Source: Dugong dugon | Taxonomy: Eukaryota; Chordata; Mammalia; Sirenia; Dugongidae | DNA: 64,000 bases | Assembly (NCBI GenBank): GCA_030035585.1 | Contig: CM057462.1 | Span: forward strand, 94,261,234 to 94,325,233 | Direction of reading: 5' to 3' | Part shown: positions 7,933 through 19,180 of the stretch, in pieces | Position numbering within the stretch: position 1 is the stretch's first letter | How the letters are laid out: every line of letters starts with the position of its first letter | Made by a program: the position numbers and the translations under genes | Notes under the pieces: model-generated | Databases searched by the model: none | Seen by the model: only the letters and a program-made list of their open reading frames with translations | What the model was told of the DNA's origin: nothing

Positions 7933-10900
7933 CACTTTTTCTGATGTAATGCATTGAATTTCTTAGAATTCATACTCTGTATATGTCTACACATGTGGCA
8001 TCTTACTATGAAATTTAATATGCTGTTTTCTGATACTTTATATCATCTCTGAAAGGAGTGGCTGTTTTCACAGAGCAGGGAGGGACAGAGTAACCAGAGA
8101 GGGTGCTGGTGAAGTGCAGGGGAGAGAGGAGGAGCTGGAACCTGTCCCTACTTCTAGCCGAAGAGGAAAGAATAGATAGGTAATATTTTGTGATTTCCCT
8201 GTATAATCCAGCACTTTTCCCTAGCTCCCTGCCTGTTCCACCCCACCCCCGTTCCCCACGAGTTCTGATGTACCCTTCTTAAAGACTCTGGCTTCTCCTT
8301 CCTGTGGAGATATGGGAGCCATGTAAGCAAGCAGAGGGTCAACTGCTTCATTTTTTGTACATGTTCATGTACTCATTGTCTTTCAAGTCCTGTAGGACTT
8401 TAATTTTTTATAACTTTATGCCACCTCTAAATGAATCATTGGGAATACATTTCATGTTGGACCCTGTAATCACAGTTTTTCTAGCTCAACTGATTTTTTG
8501 TCCAAGACCTATTGAGGAAAGGAGATATGGGAATTAGAACAACATGATCAAAACAATCAGTGATTTTTAAACATAGTCAGTGCATGGCAACTGATGTGCA
8601 TGCAAAACACTTAAACCTTGAGGTTGTAGTCTGAGTAATTATTTAGCTCAGCCTTCATATTCTGGTATGATGCTGGGGCTAGGAAAAGATAAATGCAATA
8701 CTTAAAAGGTAACGTGTAAAGTTATTTTTTGTCCTCCTGCATGATTGTTATGTTTTTAGTGTCCTGTGTATGTATAGAATTGTTGTTGTTATTTCCAGTA
8801 TTTATATTAGAAAAATAATATACTTTATGAGTTTTAACCTTCATTTTTAATAACACTGACATTTATTGTATTGTAATAAATTTCACTTTTAACACAGATG
8901 AAAGGTTTAATTTTAGAAGTCTTTATTCTGGTGTATTCTTGCTTAAAAAAATAACAATGAGAATTTCTTGGTATTTTGAAACGGGCAGTTTTGAGCAATA
9001 TTCTGTCCTGCAACAGAATAATAGCAGTTAACTTTCAAGATAGCATTTTGAATGTCTCTATTGGCTTGTAATGGCTTTTCCCTGCCCTAAGATGGCAACA
9101 GTGATTAATTTATATTACCTTTTGTAAAAGTGTCCTTGTTGCTTATACATATTTCAAATAGCCAAGGTAGCCTTAATGTATAGCCTTAAAGCAGTATCTC
9201 TTGTTGCATTTGCAGAATGCTACAAAGTCCTTGCATATAAAATATTTGTAGCTATTCCCTAGTAATGGAATTGCTTACTGAAGTGATAGATTATTGGATA
9301 TGCTGTGTGTCTGCAAAGAGACATTTATTCAGCAGTGCCTAAGTATCATTTAAGTAATAAATGCTAGTAGGAAAGTGTTGCTATATTTTCATCTTGGTGA
9401 CATAAATGTTAGGCACTTTTTTTTTTATAACGGTTCATTTTTACTATATATCTTAGAATATAGTCTGGAGATTCAAAGCATATTGATTACATTGTAAAAC
9501 TTAAAGAATCACTTAAAGAATTGTGCATAGGTAGATAATCTCCACTTTATGAAGGGATTGTCTGTCATGTTTTCAGACCACTGGCAGACTTTGAAACACT
9601 TTTCCCACAGAAACACTATTGTGAGTTGGCGATTGAGTTCCCAGGCCAGCTTCTAGAGCAGGCTAAACCCACATGTAGCTGACCTATACTGCTCAAGATA
9701 CCTGCCTAAGTTTTGGGTCGTGGGAGCAAGGTAGTGTGAACATTTTGGAGATAGAAGAAAGCAAGTTTCCACTTCTTTCCTAAGAACAAGGTCTTTGATG
9801 CCTTTTCACTTCAATTTTTGCATCCCCTTCCACTTTCTAAGGAATGGTTTCTAAGGTTGGTGCAAACAGTTAACCATGTGGCTGCTAACCAAAAGGTTGG
9901 AGGTTCGTGTCCACCCAGAGGAACCTCAGAAGAAAGTCCTGGCAATCTACTTTGGAAAAATCAGCCATTGTAAACCCTATGGAAAAGAGTTCTGCTCTGA
10001 TACACATGGGGTCGTCATGAGTCAGAATCGACTCCATGGCAACTGGTCCACTTCCTAATGCCCTAGTTCATGTGTCCTTGGGGTCTGTGTTCACTCCTGC
10101 AAGTTTTGCTCTCCTCCTTTTCCAGCTGAGGCCTCCCTCCTAGCCTGCCTCACCGACTGAGGTTTTTCATATTCTGAATTTTTTCTACTCCCACCAGTCA
10201 GTTTTTCTTAGTACAGCTGATATCATCTGGTGTTAAGAAGAAAGTAATCTTATTAAACTCCTTCCCAGGAGAGAATGAATGACTTGTGATCATCTTACCC
10301 ACATCTGAAACTTTATTGACCACCTGCCGTGTGCAGTTAGCATAGAGTGCTACAGCTGCATTTTTATGAGAATTCGTCAACTCAGATGACTCTCTCATTC
10401 ATAGAAGTATGGCAGTGTTTCAAAGTGAAGTGAAAAAACATTCCATTCGTTTATAGAAGGAAGTTAACATTTTGGGATCACATCTCAGCTTCCTCAGGGT
10501 GAGTTCTAAGCTGGTCCTGTTTTTTCACAGTTGTTTCTTTTCTTCCGTTTATGAACTTACAGACTTTTCTTACAATCCTTAGAACATTTTTACCCCTGAG
10601 ATACCTCCGTGATGAAGACTCTTCTACGGGCTGAAATGTTTCATTATGTTAATCACTTTCCTTATGCTCTCAGGGGAATGCTCAGGAGATGGTATAAAAA
10701 TGTGCCTTTTCAAAGATGGCAAAATTCTGATTTTATACCATATTATAACCAAAATGTTTATGAGGACACTAGCATTTTCTGAGCATTGTAATTAATTCAC
10801 AACTGGGAAATATTTCTGTAGTTGAATATAAGTTATATGTTTTAATTCTTTTCCCATTCTGCCTCATGAAGTACATTATTTTCAAAAATCCAAGTGTGTA

Positions 10901-11085
10901 TAGCTCATAGCTTATGAATTATAGTCTGTGTGTGTGTGTGTACTTTCTAATGACCATGCTGCTGGAGTAGAGCAGTGATAACGTGTAACTCCAAACCTGA
11001 TAAGAAAGACCCCCAAGATTGCTTTAGAGTGCATTATATATGTGTGACGAGGATGATGACTTTCTAATAAAACTTGTCATTTATG
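7933..11085 (+). other. LEPROT: LEPROT 3'UTR and immediate downstream sequence
   Basis: This is mostly unique sequence with no open frame of note. AATAAA hexamers occur at 8875-8880, 9356-9361 and 11066-11071. The third is followed by 'cttgtcatttatggttta' and a GT-rich stretch, as at cleavage sites. The 8875 site is followed by a less clear GT-rich region. If the distal site is used, the 3'UTR is about 3.1 kb and includes the SINE at 9841-10046. Which sites are used cannot be told from sequence alone. A short GT repeat is at 10925-10942. Confidence 0.6.
9841..10046 (+). mobile_element. AfroSINE-type SINE, long subtype
   Basis: The tRNA-like head is followed by a body, 9929-9980, that aligns without gaps to RTE 5'UTR 1731-1782 at 43 of 52 bases. 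The tail is 'ggggtcgtcatgagtcag'. The flanking duplication is tccactttctaa at 9829-9840 and tccacttcctaa at 10047-10058. It may lie within the LEPROT 3'UTR. Confidence 0.9.
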
Positions 11086-11333
11086 GTTTAACAAAGGTTT
11101 GTATGTACGTTATTAAACTGAAAAAATATGTATTTTATTTTGGAATGCATTATATTAGAAAGGAAGCCAGCAGATTTATCTCCCCAGTGTTTTTATTTAA
11201 ATAATGTCATTTAATTTGACTGTTTTGAGCCGATACTTAACCATAATTGAAGAGAGGCAGCCCAGGAATGTTGTGTTGACTGGGAAGAATCCAGTCCCAG
11301 TTAAAACGTTGTGGCTAGCACTCGCCTGCCCAG

Positions 11334-11368
11334 GGGGGTGGGGTGGGGTAGAGGTGTCGGGGGGTGGT
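11334..11368 (+). promoter_or_regulatory. G-rich tract with quadruplex potential
   Basis: Four G-runs (GGGGGG, GGGG, GGGG, then GGGGGG after a roughly 10-base loop) occur within 35 bases in otherwise AT-rich sequence. No gene start is visible nearby. Confidence 0.4.
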
Positions 11369-11429
11369 TAATCAAGAGTTTGCTGTATTTAAAAAAAGGG
11401 AATAAACCTGACACTTAAAAAAAGTGCTA

Positions 11430-11935
11430 TATTGAGTCTTGCACAACTCGATGGTGCCCGGCTACCACCACTGACTACTCTGACAGGGATCACAATAGAG
11501 GGTCCCGGACAGAGGTGGAGAAAAATGTAGACCAAAATTCAAATTCACAAAAAAAGACCAGACTTAACTGGTCTGCAGAGACTGGAGAAACCCCAAGAGT
11601 ATGGCCCCTGGACACTCTTTTAGCTTGGTACTGAAGTCACTCTTGAGGTTCACCGTTCAGCCAAAGATTAGACAGGCCTATAAAACAATAATACATGTAG
11701 CTCAACCACATATATGAGACTAAGTGGGCACACCAGCCCAGGAGCAAGGACGAGAAGGCAGGAGAGGACAGGAAAACTGGACGAATGGAAATGGAAATGG
11801 GGAACCCAAGGTCAAGAAGGGGAGAGTGCTGACATGTCATGGGGTTGGCAACCAGTGTCACAAAACAATATGTGTATTAATTGTTTAGTGAGAAACTAAT
11901 TTGCTCTGTAAACCTTCACCTAAAGCACACACACA
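11430..11935 (+). mobile_element. L1 3'UTR fragment
   Basis: It matches the L1 3'UTR at 42100-42640 phrase by phrase: 'gatggtgcccggctaccacc', 'cccaagagtatggcccc', 'aaccttcacctaaagcac'. It ends in a CA/A-rich tail. It is severely 5'-truncated and has no ORF2 sequence. Confidence 0.85.
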
Positions 11936-11945
11936 CAAAAAAGCA

Positions 11946-12852
11946 CCATACGTATTCTGAAGCATCTTCTTGTACACTAGATAAAAGAATGCACTCATGT
12001 AAATTACTATTTAAGGGATAATTTGTTCTGCTTATGCATGAAACGTTTGGGGAAGATCCAATGTTTTACAGATGGATTTAGACAACTGGATTGTAAAGAG
12101 AAACTGAGCTAGTTATTTCTTTGTGTTGCCCTCTAAGTGTAGAGTTAGATTTTTGATGGAAATTTCAAGATACCTGCATAGCTGTAAGGTGTTAGAAGAA
12201 AACAGTTCCCAACCAAACTTCTTGTCCGAGGTTTGGGCTCATGAATGTTCTTTTAGAAAGCATGCCAAATGCACCAAGACACCTGATCCTGGGCTGAGAA
12301 TGGACGTGTCTGGGGAAAGCATACAACTGATATTTAAACATAGTACCTTTGGTTTTGAGATTTTTATTATACTTTTTTTTGTTAGCCGAATGTGAATGAA
12401 AAGGTCAGTAATTATAATTGGGAAGTTATTTTCTTCCCTGTGTTGCTTCCTACAGTGGCTCTTAAACATTTCTTTTAAAATTATCAGTCAAGTTTTATCC
12501 TCTTTTTTTTTTTTTTTTGCAGAAGTAGAAGACAAATATCTGTTAAAAAAAAAAAGTAGGTGAAGAATTTAAATTTCAATACTTTCCCACATTCCTTTAA
12601 ATTTAACTTTGTAGAAAATAAGTTTCAATTCCTTTTAATTTCCAAGTAGTTACCAGACATAATGCAAATTTAATAGATGACCATTTTAAAATAATTGTCT
12701 TCAATACTGGGCATATAGGCAAAGTGGTCTTAATCTTAAAATTGCTCATTTGGAGAACATGAAGACTTTGTACATTATATCTCTTCACTGTTGATTATAT
12801 ATTTATCAAAACTGGATAATTACAGCTGTTTTACACACTTCCAAATTAATCA
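11946..12852. other. Unique sequence, nothing recognised
   Basis: AT-rich intronic or intergenic sequence with T- and A-homopolymer runs (12504-12519 and 12545-12555). The short open frames here have no recognisable protein features. Confidence 0.6.
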
Positions 12853-13057
12853 TCAAACCAGTTCCCATCGAGTTGATTTTGACTCATCGCAGCCCTATGT
12901 GTATCAGAGTAGAGCTGTGCTCCACAGTTTTCAGTGGCTGATTTTTCACTAGTAGATCACCCAGCTTTTCTTTCCAGGTGCTTCTGGGTGGACTCGAACC
13001 TCAAACCTTTCAGTCAGCAGCTGATTGTTTTAACCATTTGTACCACCCAGGGACTCC
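12853..13057 (-). mobile_element. AfroSINE-type SINE, long subtype
   Basis: On the minus strand it carries the GGAGTCCCTGGGTGG start, the head with GGTTCGAGTCC, the RTE-like middle and the tail 'agtcaaaatcaactcgatgg'. It is flanked by AT-rich 'taat' sequence. Confidence 0.9.
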
Positions 13058-13067
13058 TAATTACTCT

Positions 13068-13160
13068 TGTTAGCTGCCTTGGAATTGGCCCCAGACTGAT
13101 GGCAATGCCATGCACAGTGGAATCGGACAGTTGTGATCCATAGAGTTTTCTTAATATTTA
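13068..13160 (-). mobile_element. Fragment of RTE-tailed SINE or RTE derivative
   Basis: The order 'gttagctgcc', 'ccatgcacagtgg' and 'agttgtgatccatagagttt' parallels the tRNA-Gly-headed SINE at 18275-18615, but only its tail and part of the body remain. Confidence 0.5.
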
Positions 13161-13980
13161 AACTTGTATTTATTTTTCTCCTCAGAATAGTAATAAAACC
13201 ATCAGTTCAATTTTAGCTGGATAATTATTTCTATTAGTTTTTTTAAAGCATGGATGCACCAACACTTCTACCTCAGCGTTTTCATGTGTTTAGCCATTGA
13301 GAAATGAATTATATCACCATATTCTGTAAAGGTTCATGATTCATATGGTGCCACCCCACCCCACAATTCTATGTTTGTCTTCCTAACAAATCCAGAATTA
13401 ATCAGCACTTCCAGCTATCACGGCTGCAGCCTTGTAATTTGTGGTCCCTTGACATTGCTTTTGCTAAAAACCACTTACCGCTGATGGAAATGAGTCAGAT
13501 GAGTTAGATGAGCTGCAAACACAGGTTTTAATCTATTGCTTGATTTTTTAAAGATGCCGAAGTTAGTATTTGCTGTGAATCTTACAGTGATACCTAAGCT
13601 GATGCACTGTAGTCTGAGTCGCAACAGTTTGTGGTTTAGAGCAGGTCTGTAACCTACTCACTTTGCCCATGTGTGATGTTTCCTGTACATTTTCTCTCAT
13701 CCTGTGACCATAGCCAGAGGCCCTGAAAGAGAAGTTCCCCACCAAACACTGGCACCAACATTTAGCCCCTCTTTGCCTGTAATTTAGCAATAAGGGAATG
13801 TTGAAAGTTGTGGTGCAGACACACAGGCAGCTTGAAGATAGGACTTCTTTTGACCTAAGACACAACAATGAGAAAGGAGTGCAAGGTGTCACATAGAACA
13901 TATTTATGAGGGATAATCAGTGGCATGATGTAACTACAGGATTAATACACTTGCCGCTAATTTAATTTGAGATTTAGTTA
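13161..13980. other. Unique sequence, nothing recognised
   Basis: No repeat or gene was recognised. A 112-codon minus-strand frame crosses 13563-13901 but shows no domain, splice or codon signal worth calling. Confidence 0.55.
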
Positions 13981-13984
13981 ATGG

Positions 13985-15228
13985 AAAATAGGAGGAAACT
14001 TTTCATTTGTTTAAGAAAAAAGCTACCTTCTGTCTACACTCACTGACTTGATGATCTCATGCTGTCAATGTCTTAAGTCTTTAAATACCTTATGTAGGCA
14101 GCTGAGGTTGTCCTGGGTGGTGCAAATGGTTAAGCACTTGGCTACTAACTGAAAGCTTGGCAGTTGTAATCCACCCAGAGGTGCCTTGGAAGAAACGCCT
14201 GGCAATCTACTTTGGAAAGATTACAATTGTTGAAAACTCTATGGACCACAGTTCTACTCTGAAACATGTAGGATCACCATGAGTCAGAGTTGACTTGATG
14301 GCAACTGGTTTGGTTTTGGTTTTGGTAGGCAGCCAACTCACACATTTTTAACCACCAGCCCAGATTTCTCCACTAAACTCCAGAATTGTATGTTCACCTG
14401 CCAGCATAACCTGTCCACTTAGATGCCTAATAGGCATCTCAAATTTAGCTTGTCCAAAATCAGGATCTTGATATTCACCATTCTTTCCAGTTTCTCAGGC
14501 CAAAAGATTTGGGCTTTTCAGGACTCCTCTTCATTGCACATCCCACATATAGTCCATCGGGAAATTTTGTCTGTTCCACCTTCAAAGTGTTTCCAAAATC
14601 AAAACACTGTTCGCACCTTCATGCTACCACTATGGTTCAAGACACCAACGTGTCTTGTGTAGATTATTGCTCCAGCCTCCCAGCTGTTCTCTCTGCTTTT
14701 GCGTTTCTCCTCCTTCAGACTAGTTTCAACGTGGCGTTCAGAGTGAGTCTGTAAAATCTGTATCAGATCATGTCACTCCTCTGCTCCAAAGGTCTCCCAT
14801 TTTACTTCAAGTAAAGGCCAACGGTCCAAATGGCCCTGTGTGATCTGCCCAGTCTCGCCTCCCATTTACCTCTTTGACTTTATCTTCTTTTACTCTTCCC
14901 CTCACTCATGTTGCTCCAGCTACACAGAAGGCATGCTCCCATTTCAGGGCAATGCTCCTGCTGTTCCCTCTGCCCAAGTGCTCTTGCTCTACATTTTCAC
15001 ACAGCTTGTTCACTCACCTCCTTCAGGTCTTTGCTCAAATGTCACCCTCCCAGTGTGATCTTCACAAACCATGTTGCTTACAATAATAACCTTCCATTTT
15101 CCCACCTTAATTTTTTTGTACTACTTAGGGTAATCTTACGTACTATAGATTTTACTTGTTTATATTGCCTGTCCTCACCACCTGAATGTTCCATAAGGGC
15201 AAGGATTTTTGTCTGCTTTGTTTATTAG
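13985..15228 (+). repeat. L2 3' region, about 1 kb, split by a SINE
   Basis: L2 landmarks run in order: 'gcatctcaaatttagcttg', 'tgtccaaaatcaggatc', 'cagatcatgtcactcctctg', 'cttcaggtctttgctcaaatg', 'aagggcaaggatttttgtc'. The SINE at 14103-14324 interrupts it. The reading frames inside have no selection signal. Confidence 0.85.
14103..14324 (+). mobile_element. AfroSINE-type SINE in L2
   Basis: A long-subtype copy with a TTTGG tail, flanked by the exact duplication gtaggcagc (14094-14102 and 14325-14333). Confidence 0.92.
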
Positions 15229-15611
15229 GTTGTGTTTGTCTTTATTGTTAAGTTTTGAGAGTTTTTATGTATTCTGAATATAAGTTCGTTCTCTGACATA
15301 GGATTTACAGATATTTTCTCCCATCTATGAGTTGTCTTTTTATTTATTTTTTGACACTGTCTTTCAAAGCACAAAAATTTTTTAATTTTAATTAAATCCA
15401 GTTTATTTTTTTTCTTTTGTTGCTTATGCTTTTGGTGTCATAACAATAACAACAAAAATTGTCTAAAGCAAGGTGACAAAAGATTTTCTTGTAAGCATTT
15501 TATAGTTTTAGCACCTACATTTAGATCTGTGATCCATTTCAATTTTTGAAAATGGTGTGAGTTAGGGGCCCACCTTCATTCTTTTACATATAGATATCCA
15601 GTTGTCCCAGC
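15229..15611 (-). mobile_element. Old L1 ORF2 3' fragment
   Basis: Reverse-complement L1 phrases such as 'gttcgttctctgacata', 'cccatctatgagttgtc', 'tttggtgtcataacaa' and 'tgtcccagcaccat' identify an old mammalian L1. It abuts an RTE fragment. Confidence 0.75.
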
Positions 15612-16096
15612 ACCATGCCTAGGATGTCAATCTTTATGCAGTCCATTTCATTTTTACAGCTTCCAATTTTCCTGGATTCATACTTTGTACATTCCACATT
15701 CCAATTATTAATGGATGTTTGCAGCTGTTCCTTCTCATTTTGGTCGTACCACCTCAGCAAATGAAGGTTCTGAAAGCTTGACTCCATCCATATCACTAAG
15801 GTGGACTCTACTTTAAGGAGGCAACTCTTTCCCAGTTGTATTTTGAATGCCTTCGACTCATCTTCTGGCACTATATCAGACAATGTTTTGCTACTATTCG
15901 TAAGGTTTTAACTGGCCAGTTTTTTCAGAAGTAGACTGCCAGGTCCTTCTTAGTCTGTTTTAGGCTGGAAGCTCAGCTGAAGCCTGTCCACCATGTGTGA
16001 CCTTGCTGGTATTTGAAATACTGGTTACATAGCTTCCAGCATCACAGCAACATGCAAGCCACCACAGTACGACAAACTGACAGACTTGTGGGGAGC
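15612..16096 (-). mobile_element. RTE 5' end only
   Basis: The minus strand reads RTE 5'UTR and then the first about 85 endonuclease codons, ending ILGMVLGQLDIYM into the flank. The rest of the element is absent. Loss of the 3' end cannot come from reverse transcription starting at the tail, so a later deletion is likely. Confidence 0.85.
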
Positions 16097-16099
16097 TTA

Positions 16100-16683
16100 A
16101 TTTTAGTCACTGTTAATACCGAGGACTAATTAAGTCAATGCCAGGAAATATTTTTTTTCTCTCTCTCTTTCCCCTACCCCATTATTCCGTTTTTCGTTAT
16201 CTGAATTTATTCTCAGCAATAGCAGCTAACAGGTCGAAAACTGTTGAAAACAGTCGATTCTTATGGTCTCTTTTATTTTAAGCAAAATCAGTAAGATTAC
16301 AAACTCTGTTGCATTTGAGATAATCCAAGTGGTTATCCAGGTGCTCAGAAGCTTGTAAAGAACTGTTAAACCTCACATATTTCTAGGGCAGCATTAAAAA
16401 TTAGAGGAGTTTAAGTTCACATGTCTTATCAGGTGAAATTGATTTTGGTTTGAATTTCTTTATTCAAATTGAGAAATATTTTAATCAGAACAAATACAGA
16501 TAACACATAGTAGGAACTCAGAATATGAAATGGCATTTTAATTGGCATGGAGTTTCTTAGTAACTTTAGAGTAAGATTATGTGGTTTTAGCTAAAAATAG
16601 ATTTTGTCTAGATTAAAGAGATTAGATTGTGACCTATATTTTAGTCTTAGTTTTGCAGTCCTTGGCAATTTAGGACTATGTAA
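16100..16683. other. Unique sequence, nothing recognised
   Basis: AT-rich sequence without repeat or gene signals that I can name. Confidence 0.5.
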
Positions 16684-16855
16684 TCAAACCAAACCCATCA
16701 CCATCAAGTCAATTATGACCCTATAGGAGTAGAACTGTGAGTAGAACTGCCCCATAGGGTTTCCCAGGCTGTATTAAAAAGCAGACTGCCACATGTTTCT
16801 CCCATGGAGTGACTGGTGAGTTTGAACTGCTGACCTTTCAGTTTAAAGCTGTGTT
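16684..16855 (-). mobile_element. AfroSINE-type SINE
   Basis: Reverse-complement tail 'catcaccatcaagtcaatt', body 'agcagactgccacatgtttc' and a partial head 'gaactgctgacctttcag'. The head start is lost. Confidence 0.85.
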
Positions 16856-17649
16856 TAATTAATTTTTACATTTGCCTCTTTCAATCCAGTGAGAAATTCT
16901 GGAGTTCTTCGTTTGCAGCTTGAGTGGGTTTGACATGACTCTTTGCCGTAAAGGAATAAATAGTGTCTGAGTTGACAGCTGAATTAAATTAACTCACTGG
17001 TAAACTATGAATGTATGCTTTGTTGTGCAGTCTTGTTGATATTTGAAAATGCATATTCCCTTACCTTCAATATTGTTTTAAAAATGGAAAGCTTGCGTTC
17101 ATTCTTGATACTTGTGAAATGCTTCTCTTACAAGATGCTTTCTTTCTGCTCCTACTTTTCTATTCAAGTTAGCCTATGGACTTAGTTCTTCCTGAACAAA
17201 GAGTTAGAAAAGAGATTCTAGTGCCACAGGCATGGATCACAGTCCAGAAATTCAGGGACAAGAATTACTTTATTTTCTTATTTTCCTTATATCATCAACT
17301 CCATGCCTCCCATCTCATGGGACTGATGAGAAATTCAACTCTAGTTTTCTTGGGTCTACTAAACCTGGGGTGACATGAGAACCTAGACCTTAAAGCAAGG
17401 AGCAAGTCTTCAACCTTTCTGGTCATTGACCTTCATCCATCACAAGTTAATTTTGACATACTCATTGCCTCTGATTACATGATCTTTTTGGGATCAGTGG
17501 TTTCTGAAGCTTTCGGACCACTATTGGTGCAAAGGCATCTCCGTTGAGGCTTAAAACCATAAAACTATTTCTCTTCTTAGCTCTTGCTACCTTCCCAGGG
17601 TGCTGCCAGCAGACTGGGCACGGCCCCTCCTTAAGGATCCTCATATATA
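16856..17649. other. Unique sequence, nothing recognised
   Basis: No confident gene or repeat. Open frames of 60-80 codons occur by chance. Confidence 0.5.
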
Positions 17650-17925
17650 TTATATCCTTCCAATAGATTGGAAGACTCAATATTGTTAAGATGTCAATTC
17701 TCTCCAAACTGTTCTGTAAATTGAAATTACCAGCAGGGTTTTTGGAAGAAATTAATATGCTACCTGACTATCAGACTTATTGTAAAGCTACATTAGTCAA
17801 AACAGTGAGGTATTGGAGAAAGGATACAAATATAGATCAATGGAACCGAATCAAGGGTCCAATATTAGACCTACCCATATAAGACTGAGTGATTTTTTAA
17901 TTAAAAAAAAAAGAGTAATTCCAAA
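17650..17925 (+). mobile_element. Old L1 ORF2 fragment
   Basis: The + strand carries L1 phrases 'atgtcaattctctccaaact' and 'aaaacagtgaggtattgg', then 'agatcaatggaacc'. The translated piece has YRKDTNIDQWNRIKG-like text typical of L1 ORF2 downstream of the reverse transcriptase. Confidence 0.8.
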
Positions 17926-18274
17926 TTGATGGGATACAGCATTGAACAGGACAGATGATTTGCCCTCATGGAGTTCACTTTTGAATGAGGAAGACGGGTA
18001 ATTAATTTTTAAAAGTAAACATATATATAAGTAATAAAATATGATAGTGGTAAATGCTATGAAGAAATAAATCAGGATTAGTGCATAGAAAATCACTTCA
18101 GGAGGAAGTATTTAGTTAGGGTAGACAGAGATGTGAAGAATGAGAAGAAACAAAAAGGATTAAACCTGTTTTTAGGATGCAGTTCTGGTTTTCTTTTGTT
18201 TGTTTATTCATTCTTTCTATAAATATTTGTTGATCATCTACTATATGCCAGGTATTCAGGTGCTAGAGATGTTA
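17926..18274 (-). repeat. L2 relics
   Basis: Two adjacent reverse-complement L2 pieces, the first with 'tgccctcatggagttcac' and the second starting 'tttattcattctttc' with 'ctatatgccaggtattcag'. The second continues beyond the SINE at 18615. Confidence 0.75.
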
Positions 18275-18615
18275 TTGTGTTTTTTAGCTGCTGTTAGGCC
18301 AGCCCCACTCATAAAGACCCCATGCACAGCGGAACAAAATGCTGCTTAGTCCTGCACCATTCCCATGATTAGTATGGATCAGATAGTTGTGATTCATAGG
18401 GTTTTCACTGGCAGATTTTCAGAAGTAGATTGCCAGGCCTTTCTTCCTAGTCTGTGTTAGTCTGGAAGCTCCCCTGAAACCTGTTCAGCATCATAGCAGT
18501 ACACAGTCCACCACTGACAGATGGCTGGCGGCTGTGTATGAGCTGCAGTGGCTGGGAATTGAACCCAGATCTACAGCATGGAAGGTGAGGATTCTACCAC
18601 TGAACCACCAACGCC
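18275..18615 (-). mobile_element. SINE with tRNA-Gly-like head and RTE-derived body
   Basis: The minus strand starts GGCGTTGGTGGTTCAGTGG, a close match to tRNA-Gly, with an A box TGGTTCAGTGG and a B box GGTTCAATTCC that both fit the Pol III consensus. After about 100 bp it runs into RTE 5'UTR text ('aggtttcaggggagcttcc', 'ggcctggcaatctacttc') and then an RTE 3' end ('tggtgcaggactaagcagc') with a short tail. The head differs from the common tRNA-Asn-like SINE of this window. It sits inside an L2 relic. Confidence 0.85.
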
Positions 18616-19180
18616 TCTCTTGAGATAGAGTCTTCAATAAAATAAACAAAATAACCCTGCCCCCACAGAGCTTACTTTATTTTTTTGTAGAGGAAACAGA
18701 ATAAACTACATAAATAAGTAAAATGTATATTATGTTATTGATAAATGCTAAGGCAAAAAACAAAACAAAAAACCCAAAGGAAGGAATATAGGAAGAATGT
18801 ATGTGAATGTGCATATGGATGTGAGTGGGTGATGGTGGTTTCCATTTAAGCTAAAGTGGCCAGGAAAAGACTTACTAAGAAGATGACATTTGAAAAAAAG
18901 TGAGGAGGACTCGTGCAGTTTATGAGTGGCAGTGGGGAAAAGATGGTCCAAGGAAAGGAATAAGAAAGTGCAAAGGTCCTAAGGTGGTATCGTGCCTGCT
19001 CTGCCTAAGGAAATGGATGTAGCGGGCATGGAGAGCTTGGGGGAGAGTGGACAGAGATAAGGCCGTGTGCATGGGGGATGGCAGGCTGTTCACAGCCTAT
19101 GGGGTCTTGTAAAGACTTAGGCTTTTCCTTAGAGATGAGAAGCCATGAGAGGGATTTGAGTAAGAGTGGCATGATATAAA
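18616..19180 (-). repeat. L2 relic, continued
   Basis: Continues the L2 interrupted at 18274: 'ccctgcccccacagagctta', 'gtgcaaaggtcctaaggtgg', 'gatgagaagccatgagagg'. A further scrap follows the SINE at 19400-19435. Confidence 0.75.

Noticed and set aside
13563..13901. 112-codon minus-strand open frame in unique sequence
   Set aside because: No recognisable motif, no splice context and no codon pattern above its surroundings.
17954..17980. ATGATTTGCC as a possible LEPR start (LEPR begins Met-Ile-Cys)
   Set aside because: The following codons do not match LEPR and the sequence is L2 reverse complement ('ccctcatggagttcac').
18548..18615. tRNA-Gly-like sequence on the minus strand
   Set aside because: Promoter boxes are intact, but the 3' acceptor strand is not complementary and an RTE-derived body follows, so it is a SINE head.
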